Positions 7,265 through 15,576 of a stretch of DNA of 61,075 nucleotides are shown here, piece after piece. The DNA comes from Clostridiales bacterium GWD2_32_19 (lineage in GTDB: Bacteria > Bacillota > Clostridia > Lachnospirales > UBA12420). The stretch spans positions 1-61,075 of the forward strand of contig MGOU01000025.1 of NCBI GenBank assembly GCA_001795385.1. Reading direction: 5' to 3'. Within the stretch, counting starts at the first letter, position 1. Each line of letters starts with the position of its first letter. The notes under the pieces are model-generated. The model saw nothing but the letters and a program-made list of their open reading frames with translations, did not search any database and was not told the origin of the DNA. The position numbers and the translations under genes are program-made.

Positions 7265-7816
7265 TTACTGCTCCATCTGTTTTCCTAAAAATCCAGCAGC
7301 AGATTGTGCCAATTTTTCCTCTACTTCACCCATTTTCACTTTACTATCTTCTGATAAAAATATTACCGCACCTATAGCATCACCTTCACTTATTATTGGT
7401 ACAATAAGCTGTGAATTATATCTATTATCTCCTTCACTCGTAAGTACGGGTATATAATGCGTATCATTTTTATTTGCAAGTACTATCGTCCTATCATCGA
7501 TTGCCCTTTCTAATTGTTCACTTATTTCTTTCTTAAGTAGCTCCCTTTTGGATCCTCCTGATACTGCTATTAGTTGATCTTTATCCGCGATACATGTAAT
7601 ATGTCCAGAAACTTGTGAAAGAGCCTCTGCATATTCTTTTGCAAAATTTCCAAGTTCTCCAATTGGAGAGTATTTTTTAAAGATGATTTCTCCATCTTTT
7701 TGAGTAAAAATTTCTAGTGGATCTCCCTCTCTTATCTTAAGAGTTCTTCTTATTTCTTTTGGTATAACAACTCTACCTAAATCATCTATTCTTCTTACTA
7801 TTCCAGTTGCCTTCAT
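7265..7816 (-). CDS. spoVT: Stage V sporulation protein T, forespore transcription regulator
   Basis: 183 residues with the two SpoVT domains. The N-terminal AbrB-type DNA-binding swapped hairpin (MKATGIVRRIDDLGRVVIPK, then EIRRTLKIREGDPLEIF) is followed by a GAF-like sensor domain (about 55-180; TCIADKDQLIAVSGG, DRTIVLANKND, PIISEGDAIGAVIFLS). In Bacillus it is made under sigma-G and tunes late forespore genes. AGGAGG precedes ATG 7816. An inverted repeat, CCAATA-ATAG-TATTGG, lies about 70 nt upstream (7888-7903). The next gene downstream is hup. Confidence 0.96.
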   Translation of the reverse strand: MKATGIVRRIDDLGRVVIPKEIRRTLKIREGDPLEIFTQKDGEIIFKKYSPIGELGNFAKEYAEALSQVSGHITCIADKDQLIAVSGGSKRELLKKEISEQLERAIDDRTIVLANKNDTHYIPVLTSEGDNRYNSQLIVPIISEGDAIGAVIFLSEDSKVKMGEVEEKLAQSAAGFLGKQMEQ

Positions 7817-7921
7817 TATTTTTCCTCCTATTTTTTTAAATTTAATATCCTATTTTTGATATATGCTATCAGAAATACTTACTTATTCCAATAATAGTAT
7901 TGGTTTCTTTGTAAAATAAAA

Positions 7922-7957
7922 TGCATCATTTACCCAAAAAATTGAGTATATGATGCA
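7922..7957 (-). terminator. Probable terminator of uppP
   Basis: 12-bp stem with one mismatch (7922-7933 with 7946-7957), 12-nt loop, followed by T-rich sequence in both directions. It lies between uppP and spoVT. Confidence 0.55.
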
Positions 7958-8072
7958 CTTTTTGAAATTTATTACTATATTTTATAAATTTTTCTTATTT
8001 TTACTCATAAATTTACTATTTCTTCTGATTCATTTATCATTTTCTTTATCTACTACTAATTTTCGTTCTAAA

Positions 8073-8879
8073 CTATACCATTTTAAACGCTATTAATATA
8101 AGCATAACGAATCCCACCACAAGTCTATAATACGCAAAAACTTTTAGTGAGTGTTTAGCAAGAAATTCAAGGAACTTTCCTATAACTATAAATGCCACTA
8201 TAAACGATGTAATAAACCCTACCGCAAGCGCAATCCACTCTACTGTACTTATAGCTGTAAATCCTTTTAATAGCGAATATCCCGTTGCTGCAAACATAGT
8301 AGGTATAGCTAGAAAGAATGAAAACTCTGCTGCAACTTTAACTGATAATCCAACTATCATACCACCCATTATTGTTGAGGCTGATCTAGACATACCTGGG
8401 ATAAGTGCCATACACTGTGCAAAACCTATAACCAGTGACTTTCTTGTACTTATATCAATAATTTCTTCAGAATCTTTATTGGCAAATATTTTCTCAATCA
8501 CAATCATTAGTATTGCACCAACAATTAAAGCAATAGATACCGTAAAGGGAGAGAAAAAATACTCCTCTATATAATCATTCATTAAAAATCCTAGCGTAGC
8601 AGAAGGAATAAAAGCTATAAGTATAATAAGCCATAATTTAAATCCCCACTGTCCCGGTTTTATATTTTTAAGTGACTCCCATATTTTCTTTCTATAGTAA
8701 AAAACTACAGCAAGAATAGCTCCAAGTTGTATAACAATATCAAATAATATTGTAAAACTACCTTCGTTAAATCCTAGAAAATGTCCGAATAAAATAAGAT
8801 GTCCCGTAGATGAGACAGGTAAAAATTCTGTAATTCCTTCTACTATACCTAGTATAATAGCTGTTATAATTAATTCCAT
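8073..8879 (-). CDS. uppP: Undecaprenyl-diphosphatase (BacA/UppP)
   Basis: 268 residues, about eight membrane segments, with both catalytic signatures of the family: EGITEFLPVSSTGHL near residues 15-29 and PGMSRSASTIMGG near 160-172. It removes a phosphate from undecaprenyl pyrophosphate so that the lipid carrier can be reused for peptidoglycan and surface glycans; it also gives bacitracin resistance. AAGGAGG precedes ATG 8879. It stands alone between spoVT and a repeat cluster. Confidence 0.96.
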   Translation of the reverse strand: MELIITAIILGIVEGITEFLPVSSTGHLILFGHFLGFNEGSFTILFDIVIQLGAILAVVFYYRKKIWESLKNIKPGQWGFKLWLIILIAFIPSATLGFLMNDYIEEYFFSPFTVSIALIVGAILMIVIEKIFANKDSEEIIDISTRKSLVIGFAQCMALIPGMSRSASTIMGGMIVGLSVKVAAEFSFFLAIPTMFAATGYSLLKGFTAISTVEWIALAVGFITSFIVAFIVIGKFLEFLAKHSLKVFAYYRLVVGFVMLILIAFKMV

Positions 8880-8902
8880 ATATAGTCCTCCTTTATTTTT
8901 GT

Positions 8903-9070
8903 GGTAGTGTAAAATATTTATAGTACTAAATACTACACTATCCCTTTATATTCAATATATTTTATCAGTATTATCTTCCCTCTCCCTGTCATTGCGGGGT
9001 ACGAAGCAATCTCTCTTTTATTTTCATACTATAGTTTCGTATAAATCCTTCCTTTCTGAATTCATTTTAA
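8903..9070. repeat. Long dispersed repeat (GGTAGTGT... element), copy 1
   Basis: Nearly identical to 55992-56219. It opens with an imperfect palindrome (GGTAGTGTA...TACACTATCC around AGTACT), then an AT-rich part, CCCTCCCTGTCATTGCG and TACTATAGTTTCGTATAAAT. With the next repeat it fills most of the 399-nt gap between uppP and pdp, which contains no gene. Confidence 0.8.
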
Positions 9071-9213
9071 TGAATCTCCCCGCGGCAAGCCGATGGGGTA
9101 TCATTTTGTCATTGCGAGCGTTTTTTGCGAAGCAATCTCATCTTTCAAAAACGAGATTGCTTCGTCGAAAGAACCTCCTCGCAATGACAAATTTGAGGTT
9201 TTCATTTTTTCAT
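9071..9213. repeat. Nested palindromic GTCATTGCGAG repeat, copy 1
   Basis: The 81-bp core (9108-9188) is an inverted repeat: GTCATTGCGAG at one end, CTCGCAATGAC at the other, with GAAGCAATCT and AGATTGCTTC nested inside. The left flank carries CCCCGCGGCAAGCCGATGGGG. Other copies are at 45569-45715 and 56268-56403. Repeats with this core are widespread in bacterial genomes as non-coding, MITE-like elements. Confidence 0.85.
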
Positions 9214-9278
9214 AAAACTTTTGACACTATCATTTTTGTGGTTTTTATCAAGCACAGGCAAGCCTGCGCCCTTTTTAC

Positions 9279-10604
9279 CTAATACCTTAACACTTCAGCT
9301 TTTGTAACTATAGCTTTTATCAGTTTCTCTTTATATTTTTCTACATTTCCTGTCGTATAAGCTTGCTTTATTATGTCCTCAGCTTGCTTTATTTTTTCAT
9401 CATCATTCCCATATATCGTAACAACTACCTCATCCTGCATAATCAAATCGCCTGTCTTCTTATGTACCATTAGTCCTACTGAAAGGTCGATAATACCGTC
9501 TTTTGTTTCACGACCTGCACCAAGAATCATCGCAGCCTTACCTATTGCCTCTGTATCCATCTTATATACATAACCTATGTTATCTAGAATTACTTCTTTC
9601 TTTATTTTTGCAATTTCAAATTTTTCTGGATTGTCTACATAACTTGCATCTCCACCTTGTGCCGTTACCAATTCTTTTAGTTTTAGTAGTCCCTCACCTT
9701 TTTTAAGTTTTTGAACAATTAAATTACGAGCATCTGCAACTGTAGTTGTCATATTAGCAGCAAAAATCATATGTGATGCAAGTTCTATGCACAAATCTTC
9801 TAAATCTTTTGGCCCTTCTCCTTTTAGTGTATTAATAGCCTCAATAACCTCCAGAGTGTTACCCACTGCAACACCAAGTGGCTGATCCATATCTGACAAT
9901 ATTGCTATAGTATTACGCCCTAATGAAGTACCTATTTGTACCATTTCATTAGCTAAACAAATTGCATCATCAAAACTTTTCATAAATGCTCCGCTTCCAA
10001 CTTTTACATCAAGCACTATTGCATCTGCACCTGCTGCAATTTTTTTACTCATTATACTACTTGCTATAAGTGAAATGTTATCAATAGTTGCAGTTACATC
10101 CCTAAGTGCATATATTTTTTTATCTGCTGGTGTGATGTTTGCTGTTTGTGAAACAAGAGCTATTTTGTGTTTATTCACATTTTCTATAAACTTATCAATA
10201 TCAAGCTTTACATTAAAACCTGGAAATGACTCTACTTTATCTATCGTACCACCCGTATGACCTAGTCCCCTGCCTGACATCTTTGCAACAGGTAATCCAC
10301 AAGCAGCAACTAGTGGAGCTATTATTAAAGTAGTCTTATCTCCAACCCCTCCACTACTATGCTTATCGACCTTTACACCATCAATACAAGATAAATTTAA
10401 AATGTCCCCACTACTCACCATAGCCATTGTAAAATATGTAGTCTCTCTTGAACTCATCTTCATAAAATAAATAGCCATGAGAAACGCTGACATTTGGTAA
10501 TCAGGAATTTCACCTTTTGTATATCCATCCACTACATATTTTATTTCATCATTGCTTAATTCATGCCCATCTCTCTTCTTTTGTATTATATCATACATCC
10601 GCAT
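9279..10604 (-). CDS. pdp: Pyrimidine-nucleoside phosphorylase
   Basis: 441 residues, the normal length. It cleaves uridine, thymidine and deoxyuridine with phosphate to give base and (deoxy)ribose 1-phosphate. The family signature SGRGLGHTGGTIDKVES (about 109-125) and the phosphate-binding KHSSGGVGDKTT (about 81-92) are intact, and the C-terminal alpha/beta domain is complete. ACGGAGG precedes ATG 10604. It is not next to other nucleoside genes; repeats lie downstream and a long palindrome upstream. Confidence 0.96.
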   Translation of the reverse strand: MRMYDIIQKKRDGHELSNDEIKYVVDGYTKGEIPDYQMSAFLMAIYFMKMSSRETTYFTMAMVSSGDILNLSCIDGVKVDKHSSGGVGDKTTLIIAPLVAACGLPVAKMSGRGLGHTGGTIDKVESFPGFNVKLDIDKFIENVNKHKIALVSQTANITPADKKIYALRDVTATIDNISLIASSIMSKKIAAGADAIVLDVKVGSGAFMKSFDDAICLANEMVQIGTSLGRNTIAILSDMDQPLGVAVGNTLEVIEAINTLKGEGPKDLEDLCIELASHMIFAANMTTTVADARNLIVQKLKKGEGLLKLKELVTAQGGDASYVDNPEKFEIAKIKKEVILDNIGYVYKMDTEAIGKAAMILGAGRETKDGIIDLSVGLMVHKKTGDLIMQDEVVVTIYGNDDEKIKQAEDIIKQAYTTGNVEKYKEKLIKAIVTKAEVLRY

Positions 10605-10707
10605 AGTAAAACCTCCGTGTTAATTTTTGGGATTATGTGTTAATTAATAAACAATTATAACATATTTTTTGTTTTATTCAATTACTATTCTTCATTTTTT
10701 TACAATA

Positions 10708-10760
10708 AATATACCTTTGTTAAGATATTAATGTATATAATATCTTAACAAAGGTATATT
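10708..10760. repeat. Perfect 23-bp inverted repeat with 7-nt loop
   Basis: The arms 10708-10730 and 10738-10760 are exact reverse complements (core TACCTTTGTTAAGATATTA). The element lies between the zinc-ribbon gene and pdp. There is no clean T-run after it on either strand, so it is not a standard terminator. Confidence 0.9.
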
Positions 10761-10862
10761 CATTAAAAATTACATAATCTTTTAATATTTTTAATAGTAA
10801 TTATGTGTTATTTAACACTAAAACAGAGAGATACCATCTCCATATAAAATAGAACTTGTTTA

Positions 10863-11201
10863 TCAATTCTTTTTACCACAGTTTTGACAAAAAGAAGCAT
10901 CATTTTGCATTTTAGTTCCACAATCTGTACAGTGTTTTGCTTCATTTATCTTCATTCCACATCTCCCACAAAACTTTGCACCCTGTACAATTTTTGCTGA
11001 GCAATTTGTACAAATTGCAGAACTTTGTTCTTCCTTAACAACATATTTTCTTTTATCTGAATCTCGATTGTCATAATCATCGTCATTATCGTCATGGTGA
11101 TTATTCTTGTCATGATAACCTTTGTTTTTATCTCCATGGTTGCCTTTATGTTTTTTCTTTCCTTCAAGTAGATCTCCAAATAAATCATCTAAAAATTCCA
11201 T
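10863..11201 (-). CDS. Double zinc-ribbon protein with His/Asp-rich linker
   Basis: 112 residues. The N-terminal MEFLDDLFGDLLEGKKK helix is followed by a very polar His/Asp/Asn/Lys stretch (about 17-50). Two zinc ribbons come next: CTNCSAKIVQGAKFCGRCG and CTDCGTKMQNDASFCQNCG, each with two CxxC knuckles. The function is unknown; zinc-ribbon pairs of this type often mediate protein contacts. The His/Asp linker may bind metal. AGGAGGTG precedes ATG 11201. It seems to be transcribed with, or just after, the exported protein at 11254. Confidence 0.8.
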   Translation of the reverse strand: MEFLDDLFGDLLEGKKKHKGNHGDKNKGYHDKNNHHDDNDDDYDNRDSDKRKYVVKEEQSSAICTNCSAKIVQGAKFCGRCGMKINEAKHCTDCGTKMQNDASFCQNCGKKN

Positions 11202-11253
11202 ACATACACCTCCTCATATATCTTATATCATATTTCATTTTAAAAATCAACCA

Positions 11254-12273
11254 TTATCTATACTTTTTAGGTAAAACAGTTATACTCCACTCTGAATTAT
11301 TGTTCCACTCTGTTCCTTTTTTTACCTTTGTATCCTCATAGTTTTCATATTTTGAAAAGTATAGTTTATTTGCCATTTTATTAATATCCCAATAAAATGT
11401 TTTTAGTGAATTTTGAAAGTTATCTACCATATTAGAATCAGAAATTGAAGCTTTAAAAATATATTCTGGTTTCTTGTCACCCCACATTATTACAGACAAA
11501 GCCTTCACTTCTCCATAATAATTATTTATGTTTTCATCAGCTAGTGTTTTTCCATACTTTGGGGTCGTTGCAAGATTAGGTGTACCCACAAACCATGCAT
11601 ATCTGCCATATTCTTTACTTATTGGCAACATACTCACATATGATGTACCCATATAGATATCTTTAGTAAATTTGAAATCTGTATCAAGTGATATCTTTGA
11701 TGGTGATATTATATATTCGCGGCTTACATTTGCATATGGAGTATTATTTTCATTTGTAGTCGATAAAATCGTTTCCTCTAGTATTTTAAATCTCTTTACC
11801 GTTTTCTTTTCACCGTTTTTTATTGGTAGAGCTGTACCATCATCCGCATTAAAAAATTTAAAACTTTTTATAAACTCTTTTCCATGACTCCCCCCAGTAA
11901 AAAAATATTTTTCTTTAGGGTTTGTCCTTACTCTAAGTGCATATTCCCAATCTGAGCGTCCTCCTGCCATAAGAGTGTATTTTTTAGATGGGATTTTACC
12001 ATCATTCGATATGTACCAACCACCTATATCCCATGTTCCCCATGCTTTCTTTTGAAATTTCATCATTAATAAATTATCATCGGGAAGTAAGCTATATATC
12101 TGCAATTCTTTATCATCAAAACGGTATAAAATCATTTCATCATCTTTCATCTGACTCTTTTTAGTTTTACTTTTTTCTATAGTTTTTCTTTCCTGCTTGA
12201 CATTCTTAGTCTGTGATACATCTACTTTATCTGAAGTAGTCAATTTAACTGTACTTGCAACTACTATAAGCAT
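11254..12273 (-). CDS. Unknown exported protein, probably membrane-anchored
   Basis: At least 339 residues. After a hydrophobic N-terminus comes a Lys/Thr-rich linker (about 15-45), then a beta-rich domain with many aromatic residues (WGTWDIGGWYISNDGKI, GGRSDWEYALRVRTNP, WSITVLPKKYR). No family is recognised; the pattern would suit a carbohydrate- or wall-binding domain, but that is a guess. ATG 12273 has no ribosome binding site. AGAAGGAG (12344-12337) points instead to ATT 12330 or ATA 12327, which would add 18-19 residues (IRKINTSRILLVIVIIM) and complete a signal anchor. The coordinates given use the conservative ATG. Confidence 0.65.
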   Translation of the reverse strand: MLIVVASTVKLTTSDKVDVSQTKNVKQERKTIEKSKTKKSQMKDDEMILYRFDDKELQIYSLLPDDNLLMMKFQKKAWGTWDIGGWYISNDGKIPSKKYTLMAGGRSDWEYALRVRTNPKEKYFFTGGSHGKEFIKSFKFFNADDGTALPIKNGEKKTVKRFKILEETILSTTNENNTPYANVSREYIISPSKISLDTDFKFTKDIYMGTSYVSMLPISKEYGRYAWFVGTPNLATTPKYGKTLADENINNYYGEVKALSVIMWGDKKPEYIFKASISDSNMVDNFQNSLKTFYWDINKMANKLYFSKYENYEDTKVKKGTEWNNNSEWSITVLPKKYR

Positions 12274-12394
12274 AATTATGACTATAACTAATAAAATCCT
12301 TGATGTATTTATTTTTCGTATTCTTATAATTATTCACTCCTTCTATTATATTTTATTATAATATACTATACCACTTTAAATAATTTTTTACAAC

Positions 12395-12434
12395 AAAAAA
12401 AGACTTGTTTTTAATATTATTTAAGTCTTTTTTT
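12395..12434 (-). terminator. Intrinsic terminator of the rubrerythrin gene
   Basis: 12-bp stem (AAAAAAAGACTT with AAGTCTTTTTTT) around a 16-nt loop, 5 nt after the rubrerythrin stop; symmetrical, so possibly active in both directions. Confidence 0.75.
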
Positions 12435-12439
12435 GTGTA

Positions 12440-13021
12440 TTAATAGTTTTCAACAAATAATTCAAAATAATCTTTTGGATGCTCACATGCTGGACATAAT
12501 TCCGGTGCCTCTGTTCCTTTGTGTATATAACCGCAGTTATTACATTTCCACTCGTGTTCCTCTTCTCTTTTAAAAACTCTTTTGTTATCTATATTCTCAA
12601 CTAATTTGTTATATCTATGTTCATGTCTTGCTTCTACTTCTGCTATTTTTCTAAATGCAACAGCTATATGATGAAAGCCCTCTTCTTCTGCAATCTTCGC
12701 AAATTCTGGATAAATCTCTGTCCATTCTTCATTCTCACCCGCAGCTGCAGCTTTTAAATTCTCCATTGTATCCCCTAACAACACAGGATACGCTGCTGTA
12801 ATATTAATTGTTTCACCTTTTAAATCAGCATTTAAAAATTTAAAGAATCTTTTTGCATGTTCTTTCTCATTCAAAGCAGTTTCTTCAAATATTTTAGATA
12901 TCTGAACATACCCTTCTTTTAATGCAACCTTCGCATAATAATCATATCTCATCCTAGCTTGCGATTCTCCCGCAAACGATTTTAATAAGTTTTCTGCTGT
13001 TCTTGTACCTTTTAATGACAA
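12440..13021 (-). CDS. rbr: Rubrerythrin
   Basis: 193 residues. The ferritin-like four-helix domain (about 1-140) has the diiron ligands in [42 protein letters not shown] and [10 protein letters not shown]. The C-terminal rubredoxin domain has CNNCG and CPACEHP, which bind one iron. It reduces hydrogen peroxide to water in anaerobes. The start is TTG 13021 ([13 protein letters not shown]), because AAAGGAG is 8 nt from it; an in-frame ATG three codons earlier touches the ribosome binding site. It has its own promoter and terminator. Confidence 0.96.
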   Translation of the reverse strand: MSLKGTRTAENLLKSFAGESQARMRYDYYAKVALKEGYVQISKIFEETALNEKEHAKRFFKFLNADLKGETINITAAYPVLLGDTMENLKAAAAGENEEWTEIYPEFAKIAEEEGFHHIAVAFRKIAEVEARHEHRYNKLVENIDNKRVFKREEEHEWKCNNCGYIHKGTEAPELCPACEHPKDYFELFVENY

Positions 13022-13054
13022 ATATATCATCTCCTTTCAATATTTATATATATA

Positions 13055-13083
13055 ATAATACCATAACATTTGTACTTTTTCAA
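13055..13083 (-). promoter_or_regulatory. Sigma-A-type promoter of the rubrerythrin gene
   Basis: TTGAAA (13083-13078), 17-nt spacer, TATTAT (13060-13055) on the minus strand, about 30 nt before the start codon. Confidence 0.65.
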
Positions 13084-13196
13084 TACCGCTATTTAAAACT
13101 TTATTATAAAATATTAACTTAATAATTTACAATAGAAAACAATAAAATAAATCCCCATTTACTTATTATAATCCTAATGAGAAATTTCCTATAAAT

Positions 13197-13238
13197 AAAG
13201 AGCTTGAATTTTCGATTAAACGACAATTCAAGCTCTTT
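13197..13238 (-). terminator. Intrinsic terminator after the lysis cassette
   Basis: Perfect 14-bp stem (13197-13210 with 13225-13238; AAAGAGCTTGAATT), 14-nt loop, 5 nt after the stop of the endolysin remnant. A T-rich tract follows in the plus direction, and TTTATTTAT in the minus direction. Confidence 0.75.
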
Positions 13239-13243
13239 TATTT

Positions 13244-13782
13244 TTATTCTTTATAACCCTTCAAAATAGCAATGATTTTAAACATTTCCCCGCGAGAAGC
13301 TTTATCGTCAAAACGTTTTTCCTGTATTTCTACTCCGTTATTAATTAGATATGTATAATACTTATCAGCCCAATGTTCATTTGTTATTTTTCCTTCCAAT
13401 TTTGTTACCTCCTCTATCTTAGAATCATATTGAAAATGTGTTAGATCTTTTATTTTCCAACTCCCCCCCCATGTAAGCCCCAGATTTTGTCCTATCTTGC
13501 CTATTTGATCAAATAATTTCAAATTACTATATGTTACTTTACCATTTACAATAGGAACTATATCAAAAGCGCGCCTAGTAGTATGTTTTGATTTTTTAGT
13601 CCATGTTACTACTTTACCAACTGTTGTTCTACCTTTTGCATATAGCTCATTTTGCCTTTCTTGACTTCTATATGTTTCAGTACTCTTATTATTATTTCCT
13701 GTTTTTTACACTCTGATATAAGTTCCATTGCTAATTCATTTACTTTAGGGAGCAACTCTTTCAAATCTTTAACAACTTTCAT
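13244..13782 (-). pseudogene. Frameshifted phage-type endolysin, M15 L-alanyl-D-glutamate peptidase
   Basis: Two frames together give one M15_4-type peptidase of about 179 residues. The first, from ATG 13782 (behind AGGTGG), reads MKVVKDLKELLPKVNELAME to about ECKKQ. The reading then has to shift one base to TETYRSQERQNELYAKGRTT, KKSKHTTRRAFDIVPI (the HxxxxxxxD zinc motif) and GLTWGGSWKIKDLTHFQY (second zinc His). The full span is 539 nt, one base short of 180 codons, so a single-base deletion near GAGTACTG (about 13680) explains it. Left as it is, the downstream frame can only start internally at 13522 and lacks the first zinc ligands. A sequencing error is possible. It follows a holin gene. 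Confidence 0.8.
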
Positions 13783-13816
13783 GCTTTCACCACCTAACTA
13801 TTATTGTTATTTAAAG

Positions 13817-14005
13817 TCAACTTTTGATTGTTGGATCATGTAATATCCCTATTGTTACTAATACCCCTAAAATTAATTGTCCTGCATTTGTAAGTGCATC
13901 CACATTATCTACAGGTATAACATCAATACTTTGAGCAATAAGTATAAATGCTGATATTAAAGAAGCCCACAGAACCTTACTTTTGAATCTGTTTTGTGTT
14001 TTCAT
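13817..14005 (-). CDS. Phage holin, phi-LC3 family
   Basis: 62 residues: MKTQNRFKSKVLWASLISAF, a membrane segment, PVDNVDALTNAGQLILGVLV and the typical C-terminus GILHDPTIKS. Holins of this family form membrane lesions that let the endolysin reach the wall. The start is ATG 14005 with GGGAGG 8 nt upstream. It lies 34 nt before the endolysin remnant. No other phage genes surround the pair, so it is a stranded lysis cassette. Confidence 0.85.
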   Translation of the reverse strand: MKTQNRFKSKVLWASLISAFILIAQSIDVIPVDNVDALTNAGQLILGVLVTIGILHDPTIKS

Positions 14006-14120
14006 AGCAATCACCTCCCTAGTTAAATTTAATAACTTGTATCAGTAAAATAGCTTGTCTTTATTTTACCTTAGTAACATTATATTCATATATGTTAATT
14101 TGGTGTAATATTAAAAGCAA

Positions 14121-14152
14121 TAAAAAATGCTACAATGAAGTTTCACCGTAGC
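14121..14152 (-). terminator. Intrinsic terminator after the ferredoxin gene
   Basis: GCTAC...GTAGC stem of about 10 bp including two G-T wobbles (14129-14152), followed by ATTTTTT in the minus direction. It lies between the ferredoxin gene and the holin gene. Confidence 0.7.
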
Positions 14153-14221
14153 GTCATATAACAATTATCATACCATCAAATCTTTTTTCTTATATCTAAA
14201 ACTTGTAAAAGGGTATTATTA

Positions 14222-14410
14222 TCATTTAACTGTTATTGCACTAGTTGGACACCCTTCTTCTGCTTCTTTAGCACTATCAGTTATATCTTCTGGTATTTCT
14301 ATATCTTCTGCAACAGCCTTCTCATCATCGTCAAACCTAAATATTTCTGGACACACATCTGGACAAAGCCCACAACTTATACATAAATCCTTATCAACAT
14401 TTCCTCTCAT
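14222..14410 (-). CDS. [4Fe-4S] ferredoxin
   Basis: 62 residues with one cluster: CISCGLCPDVCPE supplies three cysteines, with GCPTSAI supplying the fourth near the C-terminus; the remainder is acidic. This is the single-cluster Clostridium/Thermotoga type, a small electron carrier. The start is ATG 14410, which has AAGGAGGAG 6 nt upstream. It is a single gene with its own terminator. Confidence 0.93.
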   Translation of the reverse strand: MRGNVDKDLCISCGLCPDVCPEIFRFDDDEKAVAEDIEIPEDITDSAKEAEEGCPTSAITVK

Positions 14411-14605
14411 AATTATCTCCTCCTTAAAATAATGGTAATGCAAACAGTTATAATTTTTTAACTATAATTACTATATGCCTACTGACTTTTAGTTTTTACA
14501 ATTTTATATAAATTATTTATGATAAACTTTAAATAATAAATTCGAATATATATAATTTAATAAGTTATAATAACATTATATTTTATTAACTCGGAGGTAA
14601 TCATT

Positions 14606-14914
14606 ATGGAAATATCAAATAATCTAATCTGTCCCTCTTGTAATAATAACGATTTCATAGGAAAATACGAAGCTTTATATGTTTATTCGTATTTCATAGA
14701 TTCCAACGCACCCGGACTTAAAAACGATGAGAACTTTTACTCTTTTTTATACGACAAACGGGAGCTTAAAGGCCGTAAACAATATGTAGAGTGTTGTAAC
14801 TGTGGCGCACAATACCCATGTGATTTTACCGAAGGTAATAAAGGCGTAAATTCTAACACTTTAAAAAATATTGTTAATTCAAATTCAACACACAAAGAAA
14901 CTGTAAAACTTTAA
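14606..14914 (+). CDS. Small zinc-ribbon protein
   Basis: 102 residues. CPSCNNND near residue 9 and CCNCGAQYPCDF near 63 supply the two Cys pairs of a zinc ribbon, separated by a ~50-residue aromatic insert (YEALYVYSYFID). The C-terminus is Asn/Thr-rich and looks disordered. No family is recognised. CTCGGAGG precedes ATG 14606. It is divergent from the ferredoxin gene and convergent with the DUF1697 gene. Confidence 0.75.
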   Translation: MEISNNLICPSCNNNDFIGKYEALYVYSYFIDSNAPGLKNDENFYSFLYDKRELKGRKQYVECCNCGAQYPCDFTEGNKGVNSNTLKNIVNSNSTHKETVKL

Positions 14915-14927
14915 TTTGATTATAAAC

Positions 14928-15458
14928 TTAATCAATGAGTTTACTGATTGTTTCCCAGTCTCTAGTAGTTGCAGGTACTCCTAATTCTTTTTCTATAAAA
15001 CTATTAGGAGAATAATACCGTTCATTATTTTCAATAACAATGCTGAGTACTATTTCATTAAATACTTTAAATACTTTTACATCTTTCATAGAGGATACTA
15101 AAGGAAGTTCATATTCTTTAGTAGGTACACTAGCTAAAAAGGTAATGTACATCTTTGCCTTACTTTCGCTACCTATATTTTTAAATGGGCTTTCGTCTAC
15201 CAAGTCTTCTATTTCTTTAATGGTTTTTAATATTACCGTAGGGTTATATCCAAACGCATTATGAATTTCTTTTTCCATTAAATTCACTAACTCAGCCTTA
15301 TTTGATTCATCAGACTCAAACCTCACATTTCCACTTTGAATATAGGTCTTTACTTTTTTTAACCCCAATTTTATAAATAAATCATTCAAATCTCTCACCT
15401 TTATCATTTTTTGTCCACTGACATTAATACCTTTTAAAAATGCTATATATTCCACCAT
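14928..15458 (-). CDS. DUF1697 family protein
   Basis: 176 residues with the standard start of the family, YIAFLKGINVSGQKMIKVRD, then LKKVKTYIQSGNVRFES and the C-terminal TTRDWETISKLI. The family is widespread in bacteria, has a ferredoxin-like alpha/beta fold and no established function. AAAGGAG precedes ATG 15458. It is complete in length and forms its own transcription unit. Confidence 0.92.
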   Translation of the reverse strand: MVEYIAFLKGINVSGQKMIKVRDLNDLFIKLGLKKVKTYIQSGNVRFESDESNKAELVNLMEKEIHNAFGYNPTVILKTIKEIEDLVDESPFKNIGSESKAKMYITFLASVPTKEYELPLVSSMKDVKVFKVFNEIVLSIVIENNERYYSPNSFIEKELGVPATTRDWETISKLID

Positions 15459-15528
15459 TTTAATCTCTCCTTTTTAAATTTTATATTTTCCTATATTTAC
15501 TATAACATCTTTGAATATTTTTTGCAAC

Positions 15529-15570
15529 AAAAAAAGGTTGAATTTTAACGAATTGATTACAACCTTTTTA
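15529..15570 (-). terminator. Intrinsic terminator of the histidine kinase gene
   Basis: AAAAAGGTTG paired with CAACCTTTTT (10-bp stem, long loop), 7 nt after the kinase stop; T-runs on both sides. Confidence 0.75.
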
Positions 15571-15576
15571 TAATAA

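Noticed and set aside
8992-9282. Open frame reading FFAKQSHLSKTRLLRRKNLL
   Set aside because: It is a translation of the GTCATTGCGAG repeat; the same peptide recurs in frames at 45249-45725 and 56173-56507, always inside repeat copies.
12440-13030. Rubrerythrin start at ATG 13030
   Set aside because: That ATG touches the ribosome binding site; TTG 13021 has correct spacing and gives the usual family N-terminus.
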